A stretch of 64,000 bases of DNA, from positions 119,147,001-119,211,000 of the forward strand of contig NC_092520.1 in NCBI RefSeq assembly GCF_037038585.1, written 5' to 3'. The notes under the pieces were generated by a model, which made no database searches, was not told the DNA's origin, and saw only the letters and a list, made by a program, of their open reading frames with translations. Shown piece after piece: positions 49,901 through 63,110 of this stretch. How positions within the stretch are numbered: the first letter of the stretch is position 1; each line of letters starts with the position of its first letter. The position numbers and the translations under genes were made by a program. Source of the DNA: Patagioenas fasciata. Taxonomy: Eukaryota; Chordata; Aves; Columbiformes; Columbidae.

Positions 49901-52900
49901 TAGGCTTTGCCATATTGCTTCTAATACTTAATAGAAAAACATTCAGCCACTTTTTCTGCCCCCTCCACCCCCTTAAATTCAGGTATCTCTTCTGTTCTCG
50001 CTCTGGGTTGAAACTGTGAGACCGTACTTACAGACAGTGGATGAGTGGATAGTCCATGGTAATTTGTTTGATCCTGCAAAGGAATTTATCATTCAGAGGT
50101 AGGAATGCTAATACTGGACACATATAATGCTATGTAAATATGAATGCAAAACCTGCTGTAGAACCTAAAAAGTAAAGGGTGACAAGAAAAGTAGGTTTCC
50201 TTGTTTGTTATTTTACTTAAGTAGAATTACTTTCTTAATCATACTTTTATAACTTGTTTCAAACTTCCCCTTAGGGAAATTGCATTAGATATGGAGTCCT
50301 ACGAAGTATTGTTCTAGAATGGAAATAAATGATTTTATTTTTTCCATCTATAATAAATAATCAGCAGTCTGACTCTGAATGTGTTGACTTTTTCAAAAGC
50401 AATTAACCATTTTTCAAATCCAAGACATTTGCAAAAATCACAAACTTTTACTTTTTAATTCCTCTAGTAATGTATAGTTTTTAGAAATCAAATGCTATTT
50501 AGAATGAAAACACTCATTCCTTCTAACTTGTACTACAAGTTAATATGGTGTCTTGAATTATGTGCACATATCTTAAGCATTATTTGAGTTGTCAATTTCT
50601 TTTCTGTTTGTATGCTGCGTTTTGCTGGTGCCTTTTTTGACAGCTTGAAGTGGGAAGTGAATATAGAAATAAAATTTGGGCTCGTAATTGCCAATCCCAT
50701 TTCTCCTGTCTGCCAGTCTTAATTGAACCTCTCTATTAAGCCAGATCATGGTGGGCATGAAGTAAGAGAACAGTTCTGGTGCTATTATAATAAATCCCTA
50801 GTAGCTGAGATCTTTAACTTCCATATTGTGTCCTACTTGAATTTTCTTTCTATGGTTCTGTAGTTATGTTTTCAGTGCAACCAACCATACCAAACTGTGT
50901 ATCTTGATGTAAACAACACAAAAAAGCAAAGTAAACCAAGAATTGAGTTTCACCTACTCCAGAATTTTTCAGCTGTCCTACTAGTATTTGCTTCATTGTA
51001 ACTAATGTAACTAATCATTTTGTTATTAAGGATGCATGCCACTGTGAATAGTTAACTTTCTGGACAAATTTAATTATGATTATTCAATTTACCTTGTTTT
51101 GGGGATTTATTTCATTAGGCGCTTGTTTTATCTCCTGTGAGCTGATTCTTTGTCCTGCTAAAGCTTTCATGCTTTCCTAGAGGTGTCCAGATAGCTTGTG
51201 GTGTGAATGAGCTTATTTTATATAGTTTTGAAAGTACTTCTTGACTATTGTAAGAGGAAAAGCATAGAGCAAAGATGATACGCATCTTCTAATAATAAAG
51301 TTTCATCTTTTGAAAAGGGAAATGCTCAAAGTCTTTTTATTTCTTTGCAGAAACAAAAATGTTCCAGTTAATCACAGAGATTTTTGGTATGCTACCTACA
51401 CGTTATATAGTGTGTCAGAGAAGACTGAGAATGAAGAGAAGATGAGTGACAATGCCAGTGCCAGTTCTGGCAGCGATCAGGCCCCTTCCAGCAGGCAACA
51501 CACTATGGTCTCTTTTCTGAAACCTGTGCTAAAGCAAATCATCATGGCTGGAAAATCCATGCAGCTGTTGAAGAATCTTCAGTGCAAAGATGGCTCTCCG
51601 CAGCAGGCTGCATCAAGAGGTGGGATGTCAGTTCGTGGACTGTTATGCCTTGGGGTATCTAACAGGATGGGTGTATTTTTTGTTGTATTGTTGCCATGGT
51701 TTTAGAATAATATGATGCTCCATGTTGAATGTCAGTGTTGTGCAGGTCTGATTGAAAACACTCTTCCAATGCAAACAAGTGACAAAAGCAAAGTGAATAA
51801 AGCTTGAGTGCTCCCTTTGCTTTTCATTGCTTTAAATTTTTCTTGACCTTGTTTTCACATGCCTGCAAAAACATTTTTTTTTTTGTTATGAAGCAAACGA
51901 AAACAGTTCATGTTTTAATAGTAAGCTTGTTCTCTTTTAATAAGTAGTTGTTTTCTATTACTAAGTCGTCAATTAATTCTGAAATAGTGTCTGGAACTTT
52001 TTAAAAAAGCTTATTAGTAATTAAATGAAAGATATGGGTATTTTGGATATTTATCTTGACTGATTTTGAGGTAGTACAGCAGTGTAACCGATGTTGATAT
52101 TTTTTAACATTTTTTTGTTTTGCTGTTTCTTGGTGTTTAGAAGTAGAGATAGCTGAATTATTTTGGAGACTCTTTAGGTGTATTTCTCCCTTTGGTGTGA
52201 GAATATTAATATAATCTGTTCCAGTGAATACTGCAGGGTTGTTTTGAGGTGCTAAGAATTAATTGCCTTTGCACCTGAAGGGCAAAGTTCTCTCACAGTC
52301 TCAGAAATATTTCATATTTCAGACACCCATTTAACAGTCTACTTGAATGTATGCCCATCTTCACGTGTTGGACTAGTCTTACTGTTTTGGCAATATTTAA
52401 TTAAATATGGATTTGAGTATTTTTCTGAATAGTGGCCTAAATTTAGTATGTTAAAACTTACCAAGTAAATGTTGAACTATGGAGGAGTTCTTGTAGTTAA
52501 GATGTTTTCTCTCGGAACAAAATGTGTTGCCCAATTTAGATGCTGAACGGAAGAGTCTGTATACGCTGTTCTTGGAATCGGTGCAGTCTCGCCTGCGGCA
52601 CGGGGAAGAGTCCATCCCAGATCTGATCACAGAACAGCAGGCCACGAAGCAGAGCCTGATCAAGATGCAGTCTATAGCAGAAAGGCACTTGGAACTGGAT
52701 GATGTCCATGACCCACTGCTGGCTATTAATTTTGCTAGGTAAATGAATGATCTTCCTGCTGTGATGTTGAGAGCAATGTTCTGCTTGGTGTCATTTGGCA
52801 GACCAGATTTTGACTGCTGCTGAAAACAGGCAGGCGTGGAATAAAGAGAAGCACCAATGATAAGCAATAGAACCTAAGAGAACAATACCCTTGCACTTAG

Positions 52901-55900
52901 TTAAAGAAAAACAAAATCAGCGATGAATCTGCTACTCACATCTGTTAGCATAGAAAACTGCAGTAGTCCTTATCGTAACAGTTTTTTTAGCAAATAAGTG
53001 TTTTGGTAGTGAATGTTGTTGTAAAATCTAAACTTTTTAATGTGTTTGCTTGGAATTTGTGCACAATGTCTTTGATTTGCACCAAGTACATTTTTTTTGA
53101 GAATGCAGCTTCAGTTGTGCTGTGCTTAAATAATTTAACTTTTAAAGCCTTCCAGAATTCAAGTTAATGCATAAAAGCTCTTCATTCTCTATAATGAGGG
53201 AAGTCATGTAGGTATTATAAATGTCTTGGTAGTTAGAAGAAAAGACAAATTCTGAAAATCTTACTTGTATTGTGATTACAAATAAGACAATAGCTATTTT
53301 GTTTTTCCTCAGTACTAGTTGGTGATCTGCATGTTTTTATGTCAGTCGTAGGAGGAGTTTGTTTTAAAGAAGTCATAATGAATAGCAGATAGGACTCTTA
53401 CTTCCTTTGTTTGTTGGAACTATTCTATTTGTCAAAATTGATAGATCAATTCAGTGTCTGACCCATGCAATCTATCAAGGCAATAGCTGCTATAAGCTGG
53501 GCTTCCTCTTACAATGGCTTCAACTATTGAGTAGTTTTTTACAAAATATTGTAATAATTTGATCCTTTCTTTGACAAAACAATGAAACTTAGCAAGTGTA
53601 GACTGCAGATACTCTCTTCCCATGATACAATATTAAAGATAATATATAGGGACCCCATATATAAGGTGCCTCAAACCAATTCTCCATGTGTCTGGTGGTG
53701 GGTTTTTTGTTTGGTGGTTTTGGATTTGTTTTGTTATTGTTGGGGTTTGCTTTTTTTGTTGTTCTTCGAATTTTTACTTTTGTTTCTTTAGTTTTATTTT
53801 TCTTTCCCAGGAAGTTAATCTGATTGCTGTATATGCGCACAATAATTTTAAAAGTTCCTATGGTATTGGATTTGTTTATTAAGCCATATAGTGTATGAAC
53901 TTGATGTTTTTTTCAGGATTATTCCCTGAGCAATTATGCAATTACAGTATGCCGTCCTTTTTGATATTCTTACTCCTGGTCATACAAAAACAGTACAAAG
54001 GATCACTTAGTAGGCTTGATATTTACTATAGTTATGTGAGACAGCTTTTATTACTTCTGCACCATATATTTCAGAGCAGATGGATCCAATTTTGTTTAAA
54101 ATTTTTGAATGTATAACTTTTTTGTTTTCTATATAATATATAATGTGAATTACGAATCTTCTTCCCTAAGTAGTTTGTTTTATTTTGGAGGTTATATTTG
54201 GAGCAGAGTGACTTTCATGAGAAGTTTACAGGTGGGGATGTTTGTGTGGATAGATCATCAGAATCCGTGACCTGCCAGACTTTTGAACTGACACTGAGGT
54301 CCTGCCTTTATCCTCACATAGACAAACACTACTTGGAATGCTGTGGTAATCTAATGCAAACTTTAAAGAAGGATTATAGGTAAGAAAGTAGGGGGATCTA
54401 ACATGATAGAATCCTGGGTGAAAACTTAAATCAACAGCAGGGAACTGCTGGAGAGAGTCCAGTGCAGACCAACAAAGATGATTAAGGGAGTGGAGCATTT
54501 CCCTTATGAGGAAAGGCTGAGGGAGCTGAGTCTCTTTAGCCTGGGGAAGAGGAGACTAAGGGGTGACCTTATTAATGTTTATAAATATATAAAGGGTGAT
54601 TGTCAGGAGGATGGAGCCAGGCTCTTCTTGGTGACAACCAATGATAGGAAAAGGGGCAGTGGGTTCAAACTGGAACACAGGAGGTTCCACTTAAATATGA
54701 GAAGAAACTTCTTCACAGTGAGAGTAACAGAACACTGGAACAGACTGCCCAGGGAGGTTGTGGAGTCTCCTTCTCTGGAGACATTCAAAACCCTCCTGGA
54801 CACATTCCTGTGTAAGCTCATCTGGGTGTTCCTGCTCCAGCGAGGGGATTAGACTAGATGATCCTTCGAGGTCCCTTCCAATCCCTAACATTCTGTGATT
54901 TGTCTTTGGTGGATATTCAGACAAAAGAGTATTATGTGATATTTTTATATTACTTGAAGTAAAATGGCCTATTTTCTTTGACTTTCAGGTAGTCATAAGT
55001 CATCATGCTGTCTGTCTGAAGTACTTAATGTATTTATAGTGATGATTCTTGTGAGAGTCGTAATGATACTTATTCTTCCTACTTTCTCAGAAGAGGAAAA
55101 TCCATATAATAATTCTCTGGGGCTCCACATTGAAGTCTCAGACAGAACTCTTTCTGAAATTTCATCTACTTCCCTAAGTTCTGTTTAGAGAGAGGGACAG
55201 GATTTCCAAACCCTGAGCTATTTCTGAGAATTGCCCAGCCTGTGAGACTGTTGAATACCATGAGCGCTTCTGTTGAAGTCAGTGAGGCTGTTCAAGCTCA
55301 CAGGAAGAAATGGCTTAGTATTTTGTTCAATTTGAGTGTACATGAAGGTTGCCTGAGAATTTAGCAAAGGATTTCCTGTGGACTTCATGAAGTTTGTGTT
55401 CAATAGAGTTCTTGTAGTGAGAAATTTTTCAGATTTTTGTTTCTCTAACAGTTGTGTTTGATTTCACTTTTGTGGTTAAGACTAAAGAATTGTTAAATGT
55501 TTCTTCCCTGTTCAGGCTTGTAGAATATTTGCAGGCAATGAGAAACTTTTTCTTACTTGAAGCTGGAGATACCATGTATGACTTCTATACATCTATTTTT
55601 GACAAAATTAGAGAAAAGGAAACTTGGCAGAATGTTGCTTTCTTAAATGTTCAACTTCAAGAGGCAGTTGGGCAGCGCTACCCAGAGGACAGTTCAAGGT
55701 AAAATGCAAAATCCTGCAAAATATAGTTATGTTTCTTTTACACTTACCTATAGTAATGTACTTAACTTGTGGAGCACAATACTAATTATTGCATACTCAT
55801 TACAATAATCTGGTTTAATGAAGTTTTAAGATGTTGTCATCTCCTCACCTAAGTTTACCAGATTAAATCAGACAGTTGATATTTAGCAATAAGAAATTAA

Positions 55901-58900
55901 AAAACCCCAACAACCTAACCACTAATTTAAAACAGATTGTTACCAATTAAATCACTTGTTTCCTGGCATAGGTTGTCTATATCATTTGAAAATGTTGATA
56001 CAGCAAAGAAGAAACTTCCTGTCCACACCTTAGATGGTTTGACATTGAGTTACAAGGTAATGAGTTAATATTGCTATAGTTCTTATACTAGAACAGATTT
56101 AAAATGTTGTATTAAAGTGACTTACATTTTCTGTCATGATTATCCTCTCTTTTTCTTAGGTGCCTTGGCCTGTGGATATAGTTATAAGCTTAGAGTGCCA
56201 AAAAATTTACAATCAAGTTTTTCTGCTCTTACTTCAAATTAAGTGGGCCAAGTATAGTCTAGATGTTTTGCGATTTGATGGTAAGAAACATCTTCAGTGA
56301 AACATACTGTAAAAACTTGTGCTATCATCTAAAGGTATAAATAGTCTGCTGCTTTCTGCAGTAAGTAGTAAAAACCAGTCAGAATTTTGATTCATTCTAT
56401 AAAATATTAATCTCTATTAGTGTTGAAAATGAGATATATTAGGCTGGGCATGGTTTTAACTTCTTTTCAGCCTCAAGGACAACACTAGTTATTCATGCAT
56501 TCCCTTTGTCTCTTTGATTCAGGTCTGGTTAGTAATATTGGAAACTTGTTACATCGGTCTTCAGACCTTGCTGTTGAAAGGTCTGTCTACCACACTCTAA
56601 TGTTTTGCTCTATGTGTGGTCAAGTTTTTAAGAAAACAAGATAAAAAATACTCTAATTGAGATTGAAACAATAAACTACATAGTTTGGAATGTATACGTT
56701 AAGCTACAATTTCAATATTTGGGGATTGTAGAAACAGATTGCTTAGTGTTTCCTTCACCAGGTTAATTTTTTTATTCTTCATGTCCCATATGAACTGGAT
56801 ACACACATCATGTCCTAGAAAAATAAATTAGAAAGTTGATAGGTTCTACACCACTTAAGTATTTATCTTCATAAAAGTATGTGGTTTTCTATTGTTTAAA
56901 GTTTATAGCCTTGTGCTTTGTGGAGAGAGTATACACTTTTTATTTTAATGTAGATTTTTTTTTAATCCTTTCATTTTCATAGAGTCTTTAGCTCTTAAAT
57001 AGCATTTCTTATTCTAGTATTTATCAAATTACATTGTACACATACTGTCAAACTATTCAGTATGTTGCTATATTTTAATAACACATCTGCACTACAAGAA
57101 AAATCTTACATCAGTATTGTGTGCAGAATAATAAGAAATAACAAATTTCAGTTTTAAGTAACATTTTGGATACAGTTTGTCTTTCTGTGCACTGCAATGT
57201 AATATTCTTGCCTTTTCTTTTTAGAATTAGTTTGTGCTGCAGAAAACCCACAGGTTAAGGAAACACCTTTATTAGAACAAGGAGCACTTCCTCTATTTGG
57301 ACTGCAAACAGAAAGTATAAACCAACAAATACATCGCATGTTCCTCTTAAGAGTGAAACTTATGCATTTTGTTAACAGCCTGCACAACTACATCATGACT
57401 AGGGTTTGTGTAATATCACACTTTCATTTATGTCAACTTCTAACTGGAAATGCAGTAATAATTGAAAAAAATTTTTAAAAAGCAAAGTCATAGTCTACTG
57501 TCCTTTCTGTAAAAGGATTTTGAGCTAAACATGTTTCAGTTTTAACTTGTCAGTTACAGATCAATAATTCTAAAAATGCTTTAGAAGTTCTACATGCATA
57601 TGATTGATGTTTGGGTATTATTAGTTGTTTGTGACTGTTTCTCCCAGTGCTAGATGACTGAAGCACAGTCCTGTAAAAAGTAGTTTCTGTAAGCTGTTAC
57701 TCTCTTTAGAGCTATTTTGCCTATTGAAGTGTTATTACAGACATTATAGTTCAATGGATCCTTCTCAAAAATCTCTAGTACACAGATCCAGAAGTGTATG
57801 CACGACTTTTCCAGTACAAAGGCAATGCCTGTAGATTTGCGTCTACTCTGCTATTGTGGTTTTTTGCCTTTAATAAAAATACTCCAAATCGGCTCCTCCG
57901 GGGATAGTCTGTCTGCCCGTGTGCAATGGCAATATTCTTACTTGTATGAGGAATGTCATTGTGCAGTTGTGAGAGGAGCTTGAATTTTTTGCTATATTCA
58001 TGGTAGTTTGGATGGTGAGCCTAAAATTTGGGAGTGAAGAGTAAATGAATCAGGTAATTTTAGACTCTTAATAATAAAAATAATGGAAGAGAGTCATAAA
58101 CACTTCTGTACACCGTGGATTTTAGTAACTATTGTCTTCTCTTTAAGATACTTCACAGCACAGGCTTGGAGTTTCAGCATCAGGTAGAAGAAGCCAAAGA
58201 TTTAGATCAATTGATAAAGATTCATTACAGATATCTATCTACAATCCATGATCGCTGCCTACTGAGGGAGAAGGTGGGTAAAAAAAGGGCGTATTTGATG
58301 TATTGAGTTTAGTAGGACAAGAATGTAGTTTAGTACTAATTATGCTGTCTTTTCAGTAGAAACATACTAAGGAATATATAGGTACTCTTGAGGAAACAGT
58401 AGCTTTTCCAGATTTAGCACTGAGATCCAGTTTCTCTTGCAAGTCTCAGCTCAATTCTGTCAAGGAGAGAAGATCAAGTTATATTCTTTAAATGGGATTT
58501 TACGTGACTCATTTGTATCTAAGAGGTGGGTGGATTTAAACTGAGACTTGGTGATGTAATAAGGATTATACATACTGTTATGGCAGGAAAAGGAGGTACA
58601 GGGGTAGCACTGTAGCCTTTTATTCCACATACTGTCTGTGCTTAGTCCTTGTCAAAGTAGTCAGCTGTGAAATGAATTAGAGAACAAATGCAAACCACAA
58701 ATTTGGAAAAATCACATTGTACTTGGGAGATTGTTTTTACACGTCAGATTAAATGGCATGTGATACCTTTGTATTGCAGCTTCATAGTGAAATGGATCAT
58801 GCTTAACAAGAATTTCTGACTGTTATTCCTTTTGTTTTAATGTTTATTATAGGTGAGCTTTGTGAAAGAAGCTATTATGAAGGTGTTAAATTTAGTACTG

Positions 58901-61900
58901 ATGTTTGCAGACCGTTGGCAGGCTGGTCTGGGGGCTTGGAAGTAAGTACACCTACCTAAAATTCTACCTGATCATAATTTCACAGCTCAGAATATGACTT
59001 CAAGATATTTTTTTGCTCACTATTTAACAGCAGATACCAGAGGCTAATTGCTATTTCTAAGCAGAAGTGAAATTTGTTTTAGCCAGAACTTAACACGTTC
59101 CATGCACTGGAGTCAGTGTATGTTCAGTGCCATTGACTTTGGAGTCAAGATTTTCGTGCAGAATGCTTAATTCCATTAGTTCAAATGCTCAAATTCTAAA
59201 GTTGTTTTTGATCTGCCCTTTACTATAGTACCTTTTCTGTGGAAACAACCTGAGATTTGTGTCATAGTTGGGATTTTTAGAAAAGATGTGCTTCCTTATG
59301 TGCAGTGACTGAAGTTAGAAATCTACCTGTAATTTCCAAGATAAGATTAATGTGTTGGTCTGTGAATCAATTGTCCCTTAGACAAGAGTAAAAATAAGAT
59401 CTGGGGTTTTTTTGGAATAAAATAGACTATTTTAGTTGGAGGAGACCTACAAGGATCACCTAGTCCTTCAGGGCTGACTAGAAGTTACAGCATGTTGTTA
59501 AGGGCATTGTCCAAATGCCTCTTAAACACTGGCAGACTTGGGGCATCAACCACATCTCTAGGAAGCCTGTTCCAGTGTTTGACCACCATTTTGGTAAAGA
59601 AATGCTTCCTCATGTTCAGTCTCAACCTCCCCTGGTGCAGCTTTGAGCCATTCCCATGTGTTTCATCACTGGATCCCAAGGAGCAGAGCTCAGCACCTCC
59701 CTGTCCCCTTCCCCTCCTCAGAAGCTGCAGAGTCATGAGGTTGCCCCTCAGCCTCCTGCTCTCCAAACTAGACAAGCTCAGAGTCCTCAGCTATTCCTCC
59801 CAGGACTTTCCTTCCAGCCCCTGTCACCAGCATTGTTGCCTCCTCTGGAGGCATTCAAGGTCCTTCACACCCTTCTTATTAATAAATTGTGTGGCCCAGA
59901 ACTGCACATGGTACTTGAAGTACGGCCACACCAATGCTGAATACAGCAGGACAATTACCTCTTGACTGTCTGGTTATGCTGTGTTTGATGCACCCCAGGA
60001 GGCAGTTTGCAGATTTTAGGGGCACTCTGCTGACTCTCATGGAGCTACTGTTGACCAGCACCCCCAGATCCCTTTCTGCAGGGCTGCTCTCCAGCTACTT
60101 CTCTCCCAATTTATACTTATGCTTGTGTAACCTACTGCTTGAAGGATGAATGATAGAGGGCAAGTCTTCAAGACTATGTCTGGCACTTAAGGGTTGATCT
60201 GTGACCTAGAGGCCAGCTGGTGTGGACTGGCTCTTATCCATATTTTTCAGAACTAATACTCTTTGGCACAGAACCTAGAACTCAGATCCTTCTCTCTGTG
60301 GCATTTGGAAATTGCTGTTTTTGGATTTTGAAGTGTCAGAAGTAATTTGTCAAGGCTGTTGATAAAGATTGAAACTCAGGGCACGTGGTTGCCTGCTCTT
60401 GGATGTGACAGGAAAAAGTCATAGATGATGTGCTGTCATCTACATCCTCTTGGCAGAGGGGGAAGAGGAAAGGAGTGACTGTTGTGAACTACATCTTCTC
60501 CCTCCTCTGAGCACCAGCTGGCACAGAATTCAAGAGCTGGCTGACAGTAAAGCCACCCACATGGGTGTCCCCGTTTTATTTGGCAGAATAGGTTTACCCC
60601 AAGGAGTTCTGAAGCAATAGGAACGAGGAACAGTGGTCGTAAAATAAAAAGCTATATAGGAATAATAGTTGTCACTTGGAACCACACAATTCTTCCTGGT
60701 TACTGCAGAGATTTCCAAGATGATAAAGAAATTATTAATGCTGTTGTGATAGTGCTCAGATGCTACTGTCAGAATTGCCTTTGTTTTCTAGGAGCAGTAT
60801 GTGCAGGGATAACTGAACACTGTAAGTTGAAGCCAGAATGCTATGCAAAGAGTACTTTTGTCATTTACTTTGAAGTTTTGGTCATATTTTGGTGATAACA
60901 TAGTGGCTAGTCTGTTAAGCATTCCTCTGTTCAACTGTTTTGTAGGATGGAATCCATAGAGAAGATGGAATCTGATTTTAAAAACTGTCACATGTTTCTT
61001 GTGACTGTTCTAAACAAAGCTGTCTGTCGAGGCTCTTTTCCTCACTGTAAGTACACAAGGCTTTTCACATACCTGCACTTATTGGGACACAAGCGTTACA
61101 AGGAACGTATTTACATTTTAATCTGTTTCAGTGTTTGTCAATAAATCTTAAATAGTCTCATTTTGTGAGGTGTTCACAGAAGGATGCCAAGCCTTACTTC
61201 TTAATACGTTAACTTCATTATTTTTTTTAAGTATTCATGCCATGGTTTTTAATGACAGCTGTTTTCAGCTTACCTGTTTCCTAGATGAGGAGATGCTGAT
61301 GTAGCTAAGCAAGTGACACGCAGTTTTCTAAACAAATTAGTTGAACTAAGTTTTAGAGAGCGTAGAAAAGCATTCTTCTTGTTGTTGTTGGATGAGACCT
61401 GTGATATATGTTGAACAGATGAAATTTTTGTATTACGGTGCTTCAGCTGCAACTGCACCGAGCTCTTGGCTCTGCCTAGCTGTTGGAAGTTTCTTCCTCA
61501 GTAGCAGAAACACCAGAAGATGACATGTCTGTGTTTCTACTTACAGCCTGATATTTGCTGAAATTGCTAGTCAGTGCCAGTTTGAGTAGGGGGGCACCTG
61601 CTGAATGGGATTGGCTGGGATGTAGGGGTGTGTTTGAATGGGTTTCTAAAAGAGGTTATATCTGACATCACTGCTACTCAGTCTACAAGAGCTTGTCTGC
61701 AAGAACCATCTGTGAGAAAGGCTTACTGCATATAACTTCCCACAACATTTTTTTTGTGTACAGCAGTAGTATTTCAAACAAATGAACTATTTTCTTATCA
61801 GTTCTTACCACCTGAAGTAACTAATAGATAAGTGATGGTGAAGGTGGTAAAATACAGTCTTAGTTGTCAGAAATTCATAAAATGTCTTACCATCTTAAAT

Positions 61901-62094
61901 CCTGAGTGTTACAATTAAAAAAAAAAAAAAAAACCAAAACAAAACCTAGTATCTTTCTTTTAAACTACAGAATTGGGTATTGCAATAAATACTTGCAGAC
62001 TGCTGCAAATGCAAATATTAACTACTTCTTTATGGTTTGGTTTGCAGTGGAATCTTTAGCTTTGTCACTGATGGCTGGCATGGAACAAAGTTAA
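34995..62094 (+). CDS. TUBGCP5: Gamma-tubulin complex component 5, 23 coding exons
   Basis: GCP5 is a subunit of the gamma-tubulin ring complex that nucleates microtubules at centrosomes. Exons: 34995-35155, 38023-38076, 38156-38264, 40358-40454, 41681-41760, 42317-42452, 43450-43567, 47613-47702, 48252-48345, 48650-48896, 49088-49290, 49983-50098, 51351-51619, 52540-52738, 54191-54379, 55516-55698, 55972-56056, 56160-56280, 57225-57403, 58148-58273, 58853-58941, 60946-61046, 62048-62094. They sum to 3093 bases in frame: 1030 residues, against 1024 in human. All introns are GT-AG. The start ATG has good context (ggccatggc). Exon 1 ends in the conserved LNFAWSNF and the protein ends in LMAGMEQS. 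Acidic stretches lie at about 140-180; the GCP N-terminal domain spans about 270-680 and the gamma-tubulin-binding C-terminal domain about 715-1010. The N-terminal 40 residues vary most. No disabling change was seen, so it looks functional. Confidence 0.96.
36114..36195. mobile_element. Short inverted-repeat (mariner-like MITE) in TUBGCP5 intron 1
   Basis: Two 36-base arms (36114-36149 and 36160-36195) pair at about 32 of 36 positions around a 10-base loop. The ends read TACAAGGTGTTTC and, reversed, TACAGGGTGTTTC. The preceding TA and terminal TACAGGGTG-type ends suit a Tc1/mariner element with TA target sites. It has no coding capacity. Confidence 0.65.
41783..41862. repeat. A/C-rich low-complexity tract in intron 5
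   Basis: About 80 bases composed nearly only of A and C (aaaccaaaccaccaaccacc and similar), starting 20 bases after exon 5. Confidence 0.6.
44505..47157 (-). repeat. CR1 LINE, about 2.65 kb, antisense in intron 7
   Basis: The longest CR1 here. Its 3' end is at about 44507 (cacagaatcacagaatgtta). The RT C-terminal part is one open frame of 319 codons (44715-45674) with [13 protein letters not shown] and FADDTELGG. Further parts are at 45701-46027 (RT N-terminus) and 46414-47065 (linker and endonuclease with [14 protein letters not shown]). It is 5'-truncated within the endonuclease at about 47157. It lies opposite to TUBGCP5 and fills most of the 4-kb intron. Confidence 0.93.
54400..54903 (+). 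repeat. CR1 LINE 3' end, sense, intron 15
   Basis: A 5'-truncated CR1 beginning about 20 bases after the exon 15 donor (54379). A 124-codon frame (54478-54852) is the CR1 RT tail with [14 protein letters not shown] and [13 protein letters not shown]. It ends in 'taacattctgtgattt'. Confidence 0.92.
59420..60150 (-). repeat. CR1 LINE, older subfamily, antisense, intron 21
   Basis: A 5'-truncated copy of about 730 bases. The minus-strand frame 59485-59775 encodes a CR1-type tail ([20 protein letters not shown]), more divergent than the other copies. Earlier RT sequence continues to about 60150 with broken frames. Confidence 0.85.
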
Positions 62095-63110
62095 CACCTG
62101 AGTCCACTGAATTGCTAAAGAACTGAAAGCAGCATTTGTGTTGAAATCCCCTTGTTAAAAAAACTGTAAGCATTTTACACTGCAGTTTGAAATGTATATA
62201 GCTAAAAGATGCTGATGATTTGGGGCTGTGTAAAATATTTTAAAATGTAAATAATGTATAGGTGTTTAGGTGTATTGGTTGTGGCAGTATTTTTCTCTGT
62301 ATGTATATGCTTCAACATCAAAAAACATGTACAGTGTAAAATTCATCCTGTGTAAACAACCTTACATGAAAATACAAAAAATGTACTTCATGGTGTAAAA
62401 AGGATTATTATTTTTCTTTGTTAAGAAACATTACTGATGTACTTTTTTCATTGACTTTGCAGCTGTGACTAGGTTACAGGGCAGTGTGGAGTGGTGTGAC
62501 TCAATTCATATTATTCCAAAGCTTGATTGTGTTTATTTCTGGCCTTTTTTTCCTTTGAAAAAAGGCTAAGAGGCATTAATCTTATTTGCTAAGTGGTTCT
62601 TAAGAGCATTTTGGGAACAGTTATGACTGTTACGATAAGCTGACATAAAAAATACAAGGTTACCGTATCAAAATTATTGCAGACCATAAAATACCTGTAT
62701 TTTTTTATGTTAAATGATTAAATGCTTACTAATTTTAGTGGCAAGTCTTGTCTGTTTAAGTAGGATCAAGATCGCAGTGGGTAATATATTAATTTTAACT
62801 GTTGGATTGTTGGGATGTTTCAGAGGTAGTCAGATACAGCTTGATCATTCTCCTTCTTCAAAGCCTTTTGCAAACAAACCTTACATGTAATAGATGATTT
62901 ATTGTAAAGTGGTAGATTGTAATACAGAAGGGTACATTTCTAGAGAAGTAAATGTGGAGCATGTTCTGCACAAGGTGACTTGCCCTGTCTCCTCCCTGTG
63001 GAATTTTCTCTGTAATCCTGGCATTAGTACACCCCCATTTGTATGAGAAAATCAATTATAGCCATTTACCTCTTTATTTATTTGAATAAATAAAATATTT
63101 AGTAATTGGA
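62095..63110 (+). other. TUBGCP5: TUBGCP5 3' UTR (predicted)
   Basis: About 1 kb of AT-rich sequence after the stop with no open frame of note, ending shortly after the tandem poly(A) signal. Its extent is inferred, not observed. Confidence 0.55.
63085..63094 (+). terminator. Tandem poly(A) signal of TUBGCP5
   Basis: aataaataaa gives two overlapping AATAAA hexamers. A GT-rich stretch (ttgtgtatgtttctgttg) follows within 40 bases, as expected of a cleavage site. Confidence 0.6.
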